A DNA stretch of 64,000 bases from a bacterium. Its GTDB lineage: Bacteria; Armatimonadota; Zipacnadia; Zipacnadales; Zipacnadaceae. Made by a program: the position numbers and the translations under genes. The stretch is taken from positions 1 to 64,000 of the forward strand of contig JAUVXR010000014.1 in assembly GCA_030603495.1 (NCBI GenBank), in the 5' to 3' direction. The notes beneath the pieces were generated by a model, which had not been told where the DNA came from, ran no database searches, and saw only the letters and a list, made by a program, of their open reading frames with translations. Below, in pieces: positions 24,898-33,528 of the stretch; positions within the stretch are counted from its first letter, which is position 1, and each line of letters starts with the position of its first letter.

Positions 24898-26034
24898 TTA
24901 GCCGAGGTAGAACTCACGGATAGCGTCTGTCACTTGCAGGACTTCTCTTTCCGTGAGTTCATAATACAACGGAAGGCGCAGTATGCGCTCAGCCAGTTCC
25001 TCGGTAATCGGCAGTTGGCCCTGGCGGTAGCCCAGTCTCTGGCCCATCGGCGAAGTGTGCAGGGGCACGTAGTGGAAGACAGCGATAATATCGTGCGCAG
25101 CGAGGTGCTTGATGAGCGCCTGGCGCTCGTCAATGTCGGCGGTGAGAATGTAATAAATATGCGCGTTGGGCGAGCAGTGTTCGGGCCATTGCGGCCGAAG
25201 CAGGAAGCCCTCCTGCTCCAGATCAGCAAGCGCCTCGTGGTACGTACGCCACAGTTCCATGCGCTGGGCGTTTATCATTTCTTCGTTCTCCAACTGGGCC
25301 AGCAGGAAAGCTGCAATTATCTCTGAGGGCAGATACGATGAACCGACGTCCACCCAGCTATACTTGTCTACCTCCCCGCGCAGAAACTGAGCGCGGTTGG
25401 TGCCTTTCTGGCGAATGCTCTCCGCCTGTTCCGCGAACTCAGGAGAATTGACGGCCAGAGCTCCGCCCTCCCCCGAGATCAAGTTCTTAGTCTCGTGGAA
25501 CGAGTAGCAGCCCAGCTCGCCGAAGGTGCCCAGGTAGCGCCCCCGGTAGTTAGCCCCCAGCGCTTGAGCTGCGTCCTCGACGACATACAGTCCGTGCCTT
25601 TCGGCCAGTGCTATGATCGCGTGCATCTCGCAGCCCACACCTGCGTAGTGCACCGGCACGATGACTTTGGTGCGGTCGGTGATGGCACCTTCGATAAGCT
25701 TCTCGTCGAGGTTAAGGGTGTCGTGACGGATGTCAATGAACCGGGGCCGAGCGCCCCGCAGTACGAAGGCATTAGCGGTCGAGACGAAGGTGTAACTGGG
25801 CATAATCACCTCGTCGTCCGGGCCAACGTCGCAGAGCAAAGCGCTCATCTCCAGAGCTCCCGTGCATGAGTGAGTCAGCAGCGCCTTAGGGATGTCGTAG
25901 CGCTGTTCGAGCAGGCGATGGCATTCCGCGGTGAACCGGCCGTCCCCGGCAATCCAGCCATCAGCAACTGCATCAGCTATGTTGGAGAGTTCGTTGCCAA
26001 CGATGAAGGGCTTATTGAAGGGAATCCGAACCAG
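24898..26034 (-). CDS. wecE: dTDP-4-amino-4,6-dideoxygalactose transaminase
   Basis: A PLP-dependent DegT/DnrJ/EryC1/StrS-type aminotransferase of 378 residues (E. coli WecE has 376) that makes dTDP-Fuc4N for antigens such as ECA. Family segments are continuous: IPFNKPFIVGNELSNI, TGALEMSALL, 'DEVIMPSYTFVSTANAF', 'VVEDAAQALGANY', and the PLP lysine in SFHETKN. The conserved N-terminus starts well before the first ATG (25848). In frame upstream there is no ATG, GTG or TTG, but a CTG at 26032-26034 lies seven bases after a perfect AGGAGGTG. I therefore take CTG as the probable start. The gene converges with the acetyltransferase/methyltransferase operon that uses its presumed product. Confidence 0.88.
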   Translation of the reverse strand: MVRIPFNKPFIVGNELSNIADAVADGWIAGDGRFTAECHRLLEQRYDIPKALLTHSCTGALEMSALLCDVGPDDEVIMPSYTFVSTANAFVLRGARPRFIDIRHDTLNLDEKLIEGAITDRTKVIVPVHYAGVGCEMHAIIALAERHGLYVVEDAAQALGANYRGRYLGTFGELGCYSFHETKNLISGEGGALAVNSPEFAEQAESIRQKGTNRAQFLRGEVDKYSWVDVGSSYLPSEIIAAFLLAQLENEEMINAQRMELWRTYHEALADLEQEGFLLRPQWPEHCSPNAHIYYILTADIDERQALIKHLAAHDIIAVFHYVPLHTSPMGQRLGYRQGQLPITEELAERILRLPLYYELTEREVLQVTDAIREFYLG

Positions 26035-26398
26035 CGTTGTTCACCTCCTAACACTCCAGTACCTTGTCCTGTAGTGCGATCTGGACGGGGCACTTCTGGA
26101 CAATAACTCTCTCAGTCACCGACAACCTAGCACTCACGACTTTCGCCGCGAGCGGACAGTTATCCTTGTCCGGGCTCTATATCTATACTGGATGATAATC
26201 TGCTGCAGGCGGCCATGTGTTGGTCCCCGAGCTCGCCTTCTCTCAGCTCGCCATTCGCCCACCCCATATTCATCGCGATACCTACTTGTCGGTGAAGTCG
26301 GGCCACGCCCAGGGCACGGGCGAAGCAAGGGTTCGTCCCTCGTTGGGAGAATATCACCATCAGGAACAACTCATCTGGGCAATCCTGAAGGAGGCGAG
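26035..26398. other. Divergent intergenic region between wecE and the cyclase-like gene
   Basis: 364 bp without a gene. It contains the wecE ribosome binding site at its left end and the AGGAGG of the cyclase-like gene at its right end. Some A/T-rich promoter-like sequence (around 26166-26200, TATACT and GATAAT) is present but no clear paired -35/-10 set. An 8-bp direct repeat AGCTCGCC occurs near 26230-26250. Confidence 0.4.
26042..26049 (-). promoter_or_regulatory. Strong Shine-Dalgarno that positions the unusual wecE start
   Basis: The minus-strand sequence AGGAGGTG is fully complementary to the 16S rRNA 3' end. Seven bases separate it from the in-frame CTG at 26034. The GTG inside it opens a different frame that stops after ten codons, so it does not explain the site. 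Confidence 0.7.
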
Positions 26399-27070
26399 AT
26401 GCAAGCCATGGCACAGGAACGGTACATACTGGTGACAGATGTGTCCGGTTCGACAAAGTTGGGGGTAGAGTCGAATTCCCAAGCGTTTGAGGAGGCATTC
26501 GACGACCTAGCACAGTTACTGCAAGGCAGAGTGGAGTATCAAGACGTGGCTAGCAAGGGCTTGGCAGGGGAGGCCATCGAGGAGATAGAGGACGTTTGTG
26601 TGGCTAGTTACACCGGTGATGGGTTCATAGTGCTATGCAAGCAGCCCAGCCACGTCTTGGCATTAGGCTCCTGGTGGGTAACGAAAGGCGGAGATGATTT
26701 TGGAGACTCCCTGCGGAAGTGTGGTATCCGCGACAGCCTACTCCAATCAGTCGGCACGCGAGCCGCGATCCACTACGGCTCCGTTGAGAAGAAGCCATTC
26801 TCCGACGGATGCGGTTCCTCGCCCCGTTGGCTTTTTCGCAGCCTGGCCATTACCTTCGCGTGCCGGCTTGCGGACTCTGATCTAGCTAGGTATGCGATTT
26901 ACTCGGCCGTGGTATCTGAGCAAGCATATCAAGCACTGGCCAACGATCGAGAGGCCATGCAGACTATCTGGCTACCCCAGGAACCTTCAGCAGAGCCTTG
27001 GTGGCAAGTTATCAAGGACTTCGGTCTTCAACCCGTCCGCTTGGCCCACTGGAAGCCCCAATTCGCCTAG
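26399..27070 (+). CDS. Class III nucleotide-cyclase-like protein
   Basis: A 223-residue single-domain protein. 'YILVTDVSGSTKLG' resembles the first metal-binding strand of adenylate/guanylate cyclases, SYTGDGFIVL the beta-hairpin with the second metal Asp, and 'GTRAAIHYGSV' the following conserved strand. The substrate-specifying Lys/Asp pair and the Arg of the catalytic core are not obvious, so it may be a non-catalytic or divergent member. The start at 26399 follows AAGGAGG closely (4 nt); a second ATG at 26408 is also possible. Its 3' end overlaps a minus-strand methyltransferase fragment. It stands alone with no sensor domain. Confidence 0.6.
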   Translation: MQAMAQERYILVTDVSGSTKLGVESNSQAFEEAFDDLAQLLQGRVEYQDVASKGLAGEAIEEIEDVCVASYTGDGFIVLCKQPSHVLALGSWWVTKGGDDFGDSLRKCGIRDSLLQSVGTRAAIHYGSVEKKPFSDGCGSSPRWLFRSLAITFACRLADSDLARYAIYSAVVSEQAYQALANDREAMQTIWLPQEPSAEPWWQVIKDFGLQPVRLAHWKPQFA

Positions 27071-27193
27071 ACGGTCCGCGAACTTAGACATCTCCAGGCC
27101 GACTGGCGACAGCACCTGAAGAGTTTCATCGTAGATCTGCTCCAGTTGCCCTTCGCCAAAGCCGCCCTCAAGCTCTAGAGTAACCAACTGCAT
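26987..27193 (-). pseudogene. N-terminal fragment, possibly of an MttB-like (trimethylamine methyltransferase family) protein
   Basis: A 68-codon minus-strand frame directly downstream of the glycosidase gene, with AGAGGTG just before its ATG. The stretch 'LEQIYDETLQVLSPVGLEM' followed by 'GELGLPVGQADG' resembles the helical N-terminus of MttB family proteins (usually about 480 residues). The frame ends where the cyclase-like gene occupies the other strand, so the rest of the protein is gone. It could instead be a small unrelated protein; the family match rests on a short, degenerate segment. Confidence 0.35.
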
Positions 27194-27212
27194 CACCTCT
27201 TTTCAATTGCTG

Positions 27213-30200
27213 CTACGCCAGCTTGAACCGCACCGTCTTGTGCGGCACAATCCACACCCCGCCGAGCAGGCCGGAGGGTTTGGGCTTCTGCACCAGCAGG
27301 TTCTGTAGCGAGTTGGCCACCTTGATTTCCAGCTCGTTCTGCCCTGTCTTCACCGCAGAGGAGACGTCCCAGGCGAACGGCTCCCAGGCGCGTGCGCCGC
27401 AGCTCTTGCCGTTGACAATCACCTCGGCCAAGTCGCCCGGGTTGTCCATCTCCAGGTGCAGTCGTGTGGTCTTCTGCGCAGCCGTCACCTTGAACTGCTG
27501 GCGGTAGGTGGCGATGCCCGAGTAGTAGGGGTAGCCCCGCTTATCCCAGGGGCCGGTCTGAATCTGTCCGGGCTCAGCAATCATCCGCGGGTGACTCCGT
27601 CCGGCCAGCGCAAAGCGCCCGGTCATAATCACGGGGTGATACACGGTCGCCGGCTCGAAGTAGTAGAAGATCGGGGATACGATCTTGACCTCGTTCTTGC
27701 CCCTGCGCAGCAAACCAGTCAGATCGGCCTCGTAGATGTAGTGGTCCAGATACTGACCGGGCTCGAAATCACTCACCGGCTGGTCGTTGACGAAGATCTC
27801 GTGGTCGCGGACGTGGGCATTGTGCCAGACATTGTCCGTCTCGAGGCCGTCGAGCAGTATTCGCGCCTCTTCGGGAACGATCTCGGCCTGGAAGGTGGCG
27901 GTGAAGATGCGCCGGGCGTTGGCTGAGTCCGGGCCGGTAATGTCCGTAGCCATCTGGTAGTTCCAGTCAACCAGAGGCAGGGCATTGGGCTTGTCGGTCG
28001 CAAACTCCCAGGTCTCGCCCAGTTCAATCGGCGCCGGCATCGAGCGCACCCGGGCGCGGACCACTCGCGGCTTGCCCTCGAGCGACCCCACCGTTACGCT
28101 GTAGCCCCCCGGCTCCGAGACCAGGCCAACCGCCTCTTTATTGTTGACTTCCAGTATCTGGACATCGGCGTCGATCAGCGAGGTGCTCGGGCACTCGGCC
28201 AGCGGCTCGATCATCAGCACCGTAGCGCCCACTGGGGGCAGGCTCACGGGAATGTGCAGGCGATCTGCGTCCCCACGCACGACCGGCGCAGGCCTGGTCT
28301 CGCCGGTCTCAGCATCCCAGATGCTGACGTCGCCCAAGGCATCAACTGAAACGGTGCAGTCGTAGCTGCATTCCTGGCTGGTATTTTGCACCAGCAAAAA
28401 GTGTCTGAACTCGCGGCAGTAGTGATAGTGCACAATGTCCGGAATGCGCTGCCCCTCGCTGTCGGTGATCATCACATCCGGCTCGATGAGCGCATCGATG
28501 CCCTCCGCCAGCGGCTCGAGCATCTCTTCGTCGTCAATCCACAGCGGTGCGCCGACCAGGACGCCACCAGGCCCCGTTGAAAGATCATGTGTGGTCAGCA
28601 CGGGTTTCTTGGCACCGGCGACGCTCAAGCTCAGTTCATAGTCGTCACCGAAGAGGCGGCGAAAGATCTCTGCCACTGCCTTGTCTTCGCCCTGCTCCAC
28701 TGACTTCGTGGGTAGGCTGCCCAGCGCGATGATCTTGCCGCCCGCCTGCGCCCACCGGTTGAAAGCTCTCAAGGTCTCGGTGCCAATGGTAGTCATCGCG
28801 GGCATAACCAGCACCTTGAACCTCTCGGTGGGCTCGCCATCGGGACCGTTGATGATTATCTCACCGTCGGCGAAGGTGGCCTCTTGCAGCATCTCCTCGC
28901 TGACGAAATCGTAGTCGTAGTTGAGCTTGAGCAGCAGGCGGGTGAGCTGGTCGAAGCTGGAATTCAGCCGCGTTGTCTGATCGTTGTGGTGCGGGTCCAT
29001 CTCGGCCCACATTGACTTCACGGGGTAGAAGAAGGCGACATCGGCGATATGCTCGCCGTCGCGGAACAGCGCCGACAGCCTTCCGACGTAATCAGACAGG
29101 GTGCGGTAGTACGACCAGAACGGCGACTGGTAAAACTCGCCGGGTGGACACTCCCACTTGCGGAAGCCCTGGATGGAATAGTAGAAGGCGTGCGGCTGGA
29201 GCAGATTGGTGCCCAGCGCGATAACGAAATCGCCCATCCACTTAAGGGTGCGCAGGTCAATAGCCCACTGCATCCCCAGCCCAAAGCATTCGTTCATTAC
29301 TACCGGTTTGTTCATCAGATGAGATGTAGAGGCAGCGAACTTGACCGCGGCGATATTGTTGAGCGGCTGGGGGTGCTCAGGGGTGGGCGGCTCGGGCCAG
29401 GTGCGCGAGCAGAGGTAGTCACAGCCGCCCCAGTGCAGCCACTGCGCCGCCTGGAAATAGTCGCCCGAGCAGCGGGTGCCGTCCAGCAGTTCCCCGTCGC
29501 AGAGCAGATGACCAATCGAGTTGAGCTTGTGCGCGTTGCAGAAGTCGTAGATTTGCTTCATATAGTTGGTGGCGAACAGATCAGCGACGGTGCGCCGGTA
29601 GTCGCTGCGGAACTTGGCTGTTTGCGGGCCCATATCGCGGAACAGGGCTGGCAGCACCGGTAGCAGGAGACAGCCGGTGCGCCACTCAAATTCGCCGGGC
29701 AAGTTGCCGGTCCAGACGACGCTGTCATCGCGATGAGGCCACATGTGTGGCTCATCGGTGAATATACCGTCCACTGTAGCACCAAACTCGTCGGAAAAGC
29801 GCTCTGCGTATTGCGTATGAGTCAGTTCAATAAATCTGGCGATGGCATCGGCGTTGAGTGTATCCACGTATCCGTCAAAGAAGCCCCCGCGCTTGTCCCA
29901 CTCCCTGGCGAAGACAAATACCCGCCAGTCGCCATTGGCTTTCCATGTCAGAGTCTGGCCCTCTACATAGCCAGCCAGGCTCAAGCAGTCTTCGGGAAAA
30001 CCCACCGGCTGGCCGTTTTCGAGGGGCACGGCGATGACGGCGAGCAGTTCGTCACCGGTATCAATCTCCCGCTCCACTTTCTGGGACGAGACATCAAACT
30101 CTTCGCTAACATAACAGGCCGACATGCGATACTGAGGATTTTCGTGGAAAACCTGCCCGTCGGCAGGCCCGCTGGGCCAGTTATTCTCATCGTAAAGGTA

Positions 30201-30452
30201 GGCCTTCATACCCAGCTTCTTACCCTCGTCAATGGCCGCCGCGAGGTTCTTCATCCACTCCTCACCCAGATAGGGGGTAATCAGCCCGTGCCGGGCATGC
30301 AGGACAAAACCACCTACCCCGTGCTCATTCATTTCCCGCACCTGCCAGCGGGTCTCTGACTCGCTTAGCTCGTGATTGAGGAACCAGAACGGGGCAAAGC
30401 GGAAGCGGTTGTCGGGACTGGCAAATTCTTGCTTGACGTTGTCCAGAGCCAT
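27213..30452 (-). CDS. Large glycoside hydrolase, GH106/alpha-L-rhamnosidase-like
   Basis: A 1079-residue protein without an evident signal peptide. The N-terminus (FRFAPFWFLNHELSESE, 'GVGGFVLHARHGL', 'YLYDENNWPSG') matches the catalytic TIM-barrel start shared by GH106 alpha-rhamnosidases and related uncharacterised bacterial glycosidases. 'DGIFTDEPHMW' and GHLLCDGE further on hold likely acidic catalytic residues. A glutamine-amidotransferase-like segment (about 560-620) and a C-terminal galactose-binding-like beta-sandwich (TRLHLEMDNPGDLAEVIVNG, about 1000-1060) complete the order. It would remove a terminal deoxyhexose or similar from plant or bacterial glycans. AGGAGGG seven bases before the ATG fixes the start. 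A methyltransferase gene lies 45 bp upstream on the same strand. Confidence 0.75.
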   Translation of the reverse strand: MALDNVKQEFASPDNRFRFAPFWFLNHELSESETRWQVREMNEHGVGGFVLHARHGLITPYLGEEWMKNLAAAIDEGKKLGMKAYLYDENNWPSGPADGQVFHENPQYRMSACYVSEEFDVSSQKVEREIDTGDELLAVIAVPLENGQPVGFPEDCLSLAGYVEGQTLTWKANGDWRVFVFAREWDKRGGFFDGYVDTLNADAIARFIELTHTQYAERFSDEFGATVDGIFTDEPHMWPHRDDSVVWTGNLPGEFEWRTGCLLLPVLPALFRDMGPQTAKFRSDYRRTVADLFATNYMKQIYDFCNAHKLNSIGHLLCDGELLDGTRCSGDYFQAAQWLHWGGCDYLCSRTWPEPPTPEHPQPLNNIAAVKFAASTSHLMNKPVVMNECFGLGMQWAIDLRTLKWMGDFVIALGTNLLQPHAFYYSIQGFRKWECPPGEFYQSPFWSYYRTLSDYVGRLSALFRDGEHIADVAFFYPVKSMWAEMDPHHNDQTTRLNSSFDQLTRLLLKLNYDYDFVSEEMLQEATFADGEIIINGPDGEPTERFKVLVMPAMTTIGTETLRAFNRWAQAGGKIIALGSLPTKSVEQGEDKAVAEIFRRLFGDDYELSLSVAGAKKPVLTTHDLSTGPGGVLVGAPLWIDDEEMLEPLAEGIDALIEPDVMITDSEGQRIPDIVHYHYCREFRHFLLVQNTSQECSYDCTVSVDALGDVSIWDAETGETRPAPVVRGDADRLHIPVSLPPVGATVLMIEPLAECPSTSLIDADVQILEVNNKEAVGLVSEPGGYSVTVGSLEGKPRVVRARVRSMPAPIELGETWEFATDKPNALPLVDWNYQMATDITGPDSANARRIFTATFQAEIVPEEARILLDGLETDNVWHNAHVRDHEIFVNDQPVSDFEPGQYLDHYIYEADLTGLLRRGKNEVKIVSPIFYYFEPATVYHPVIMTGRFALAGRSHPRMIAEPGQIQTGPWDKRGYPYYSGIATYRQQFKVTAAQKTTRLHLEMDNPGDLAEVIVNGKSCGARAWEPFAWDVSSAVKTGQNELEIKVANSLQNLLVQKPKPSGLLGGVWIVPHKTVRFKLA

Positions 30453-30497
30453 TTGTGGCCCTCCTATTTGACTGACTGATCTATTGCGTCCGTGATC

Positions 30498-31304
30498 TTA
30501 CGTCAGCGCGACATAGAAAACCCGGTCCGACTCGCTAGTCGGACGGTCGAAGGTGTACCCGTTGTAAGTGCTAAACTCGCTGAACCCCGCTGTCGCCAGC
30601 ATCTGCTCGACTTGCGCATTGGGATAGGCGCGTTCGTAGTGGACCTCCTCGAACTCTTTGGGGCCGCCGGGTCCCTCCCAGCAAAACCACATATCTATTC
30701 GACAGAGCCTGCGGTCGGGATACCAGTACGATTTCCACGAATACTTCAGGGGCTCGCGGCTGCGCAGGTTGTTCTGCGTGAACAGGCCGGCGCGCAGGGC
30801 CAGCTCAGTGTTCAGGTCAAAGATTAGTATGCCATTATCAGCCAGTCCAACATACGTGCCCTGGAAACAGCCCAGTAGACCTTCCGGCTCCAGAATATAG
30901 TTGAGGCTATCGTAAAGAGAAACGACCAAATCAACGCTCTCGGGCGCCAGCGCTAAACTCCGGGCGTCCATCACCGCACTGGGCAGAGGCGGATATTGGG
31001 AGGAGCAGTAGCGCACCATCGGCTCTGACAGGTCCAGCCCCACTGCCTCGTAGCCCCGCCCGATCAGTTCCGCGCCGACCCGGCCGGTGCCACAAGCCAG
31101 GTCCAGCACGCGCCGGGGCTGGCGCTGATGGCGACGCAGCAGCGCCTCCACGTAGTCCACCCACCGGCGGTACGGCACGGTGCTCATCAGCCGGTCATAG
31201 TGCTCAGCCACATCCTCAAACTCACCGTGCCCCGGCCTGCTGAACTCCGGCGGCAGCGGGGGCCTGGCCACTCTTAAACCACGCCACAACTGGGCGAATC
31301 TCAT
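30498..31304 (-). CDS. Class I SAM-dependent methyltransferase
   Basis: A 268-residue methyltransferase with motif I 'RVLDLACGTGRVGAELI', acidic loop GLDLSEPM and post-I 'DLVVSLYDSLNYI', typical of the Methyltransf_25/11 group. The C-terminal part contains DLNTELALR and a Trp-rich stretch (KSYWYPDRRLCRIDMWF). The substrate cannot be inferred. It is sandwiched between two genes for large carbohydrate-active-type proteins on the same strand, but whether they function together is unclear. The ATG has only a weak ribosome binding site (AAGAG). Confidence 0.8.
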   Translation of the reverse strand: MRFAQLWRGLRVARPPLPPEFSRPGHGEFEDVAEHYDRLMSTVPYRRWVDYVEALLRRHQRQPRRVLDLACGTGRVGAELIGRGYEAVGLDLSEPMVRYCSSQYPPLPSAVMDARSLALAPESVDLVVSLYDSLNYILEPEGLLGCFQGTYVGLADNGILIFDLNTELALRAGLFTQNNLRSREPLKYSWKSYWYPDRRLCRIDMWFCWEGPGGPKEFEEVHYERAYPNAQVEQMLATAGFSEFSTYNGYTFDRPTSESDRVFYVALT

Positions 31305-31374
31305 CGTATGCTCTTGCTGATCCTGCTCTCCAGAGTAGATTTGCTACGTAGGACGAGTATTTCCCAGCAGGCGG

Positions 31375-33510
31375 CTATGTTCCATTCAGATATTTTATTG
31401 CCACAAAGGTTCTGGGCAGATCCGCACGCCTCTTCTCACCGAACTCGCCGGCTGCCCAGTTCACCCGTGCCGCCACCATATAGCGGTTCGCCCGCGTCGC
31501 ATCCGCACGGGTGATGCGTACGCTCAGCGGCACAGTGTGGCTCTCACCCGGGCCCAGTTCCGCCACCCGTCGCTCCCGCTGCCCCACCGGGCTGATGTGC
31601 TCGGTCTCCTCGAGCTTGATGAGGATGTCCCTTACCGTCGCCTCGGTAGTGTTCTCAACGGCTACCGCCGCCGTGAAGGTCGCGCCGATACCGGCGCTGT
31701 CAGGCACGGACATCTTGACCGTGATGGGATACAGTTCCCACGACTGGCGAATCTGGGAGAAGGCTGCAGCGCCGGCCAGCGCCCATTCAGTGCCGGGATA
31801 GGGCCCGCGTCGGCCCAGTACCGCTGCCCGGGAGATGTCGTGCCAGAATCCGCCGATGGTCCGCTCTCCCTCGACCATTTCCCCGTGCGCCCGGACCATG
31901 CGCTCGTAGAGGACCTCGGGAGCTGCCGGGTTGCGCGAGCCCTTTGTCGCTCCGCGTGTGGGCTTGTGCCAGAAATCGTCAACCTGGTCGCCCGCGGCCA
32001 GGTTGAGGTGGCCGGGCTGAGCATATTCATTCCAGAACTCGAGCAAGAAATCAAAGTCCCGGTCACTTGGGGACTGGTACAACATCGGCGCGATCAGGGC
32101 TACCCCGGCATCGTTAAACATAAAGGCATCCTGGCCGTGCTGGGCCCCATGCATCCAGCTCAATTGGAACAGCCACACTGGCTTCTCCACACCACTCTGG
32201 GTAATAATCTGCTCGACGTTACCGGCGTTGAGGTGCGCCCGCCACCAGTTCCACTGTTCGTAGAAGTCTTTACCAGCGACAGAATCGAACTCACTTTCCA
32301 CCTTTTGCGCAAGGTGCTTCCACCGCTGTTTGCGACTGTAGTTCACCCAGTTATCGGGCAGCCTAACGGGCATTTCTGAGGTGAACCGATCAACTATCTC
32401 GTAGCCCCCGGGCGGATCATCGCGCAGATAGTCCAGCCCCACGAAGTCAACCTCGCGGATGCGCGCCATCTGCCGGAAGAAGCCGGCTAGGTGACTAATG
32501 CGATCCTGGTCGAATAGCGAAATGTACGCCTGATCGGAGATAGTGCCGGTGCGGCGGGAAATATCCTGTCCCCACTCATACCTCGGTAGCCCACGGTTGT
32601 CGCTGCGCCGTTCGGGATAGGTCACGTATGCCGTCGCCCAGACGCCGAACTTAAGGCCGCGCTTGTGGGCGGCGGCAGCCAGGCGAGCAACCGCCTCAAG
32701 GTTTCTGCCGACGAAGGGTCGTTCCGCCGTACAGCCCTGGCGTGTCACCCCAGCCCGGAACCATAGGGCATCCGCGCCGACAAACTCACACCAGTCCAGG
32801 ATCACCCGCCAGTCACCTGTCGTGCCATCTGGTCGCCGCAGCGCCACATCCTGGGGGAAATCAGGCTCCCACGTGGCGACACACAATCCCGGCGGAATAT
32901 CTCGGCGCGCCCGGTGGGCAACCTCGAAGGCCGACTGGGCAATGCAGTAGGCCGTGCCATCCTCGTAGCTGCGCTGCTGTTGGTCAGGCGGAATCTGCAA
33001 CTCCCACGGCCAGGCCGCGGGATCAGCTATCTTCATCTCGGCCTCGGCTACATACACGCCTGACTCCGCCGACCACGGAATCGGCCAGTGGCACACGTAT
33101 GACTTGCTCTGTGCATCCCAGGCCGGAACCAGGCGACGCACACCACCGACAGTGATGACTACATCCCCATCGTGGCGGACAATGATGCGGGGAGGCTCGT
33201 CCAGCTTGACCGGCTGGCCCTGGGGGTTTACCACGCGCACCGCCAGACGCACGAGGTTGTGTCGGTAGTAGACCCGGGCATTGGCCTGGAGGTCCAGAGG
33301 GAACATCTCGACAACTGCGGGGGCCGTACGGACCTCGTGCCGCTGCCGACGCCAATCGGCGACCGGCCGCCAGAGCACAATAAGCGCAATCAGCGCGGAG
33401 ACGACCACGAGCATACAACTGCAACACGTGGACTGCTGCTCGCTTTGCCGACGGCGCCGCCGCGCGGCGGGCGATTCCCTGTCCCATAGATACAGCGGCT
33501 GCTGATCCAT
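31375..33510 (-). CDS. Membrane-anchored extracytoplasmic protein with putative TIM-barrel glycosidase-like domain
   Basis: A 711-residue protein. An Arg-rich cytoplasmic N-terminus (ARRRRRQSEQQ) is followed by CCSCMLVVVSALIALIVLW, a single transmembrane anchor, so the rest is outside the membrane. Residues about 60-180 form a beta-sandwich-like region, 200-540 a barrel-like region (LDWCEFVGADALWF, 'GLKFGVWATAYVTYPE', 'VDFVGLDYLRDD') reminiscent of glycoside hydrolases that act on polysaccharides, and the C-terminal 120 residues a CARDB/DUF11-like adhesion domain (FTAAVAVENTTEATV). I do not recognise a named family. The ATG at 33510 was preferred over one four codons earlier because GGAG sits just before it. 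Confidence 0.6.
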   Translation of the reverse strand: MDQQPLYLWDRESPAARRRRRQSEQQSTCCSCMLVVVSALIALIVLWRPVADWRRQRHEVRTAPAVVEMFPLDLQANARVYYRHNLVRLAVRVVNPQGQPVKLDEPPRIIVRHDGDVVITVGGVRRLVPAWDAQSKSYVCHWPIPWSAESGVYVAEAEMKIADPAAWPWELQIPPDQQQRSYEDGTAYCIAQSAFEVAHRARRDIPPGLCVATWEPDFPQDVALRRPDGTTGDWRVILDWCEFVGADALWFRAGVTRQGCTAERPFVGRNLEAVARLAAAAHKRGLKFGVWATAYVTYPERRSDNRGLPRYEWGQDISRRTGTISDQAYISLFDQDRISHLAGFFRQMARIREVDFVGLDYLRDDPPGGYEIVDRFTSEMPVRLPDNWVNYSRKQRWKHLAQKVESEFDSVAGKDFYEQWNWWRAHLNAGNVEQIITQSGVEKPVWLFQLSWMHGAQHGQDAFMFNDAGVALIAPMLYQSPSDRDFDFLLEFWNEYAQPGHLNLAAGDQVDDFWHKPTRGATKGSRNPAAPEVLYERMVRAHGEMVEGERTIGGFWHDISRAAVLGRRGPYPGTEWALAGAAAFSQIRQSWELYPITVKMSVPDSAGIGATFTAAVAVENTTEATVRDILIKLEETEHISPVGQRERRVAELGPGESHTVPLSVRITRADATRANRYMVAARVNWAAGEFGEKRRADLPRTFVAIKYLNGT

Positions 33511-33528
33511 GACGCTCCACAATCTACC

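Noticed and set aside
27456-27926. Plus-strand open frames inside the 1079-residue glycosidase gene
   Set aside because: They are opposite a gene with clear family motifs and have no recognisable products.
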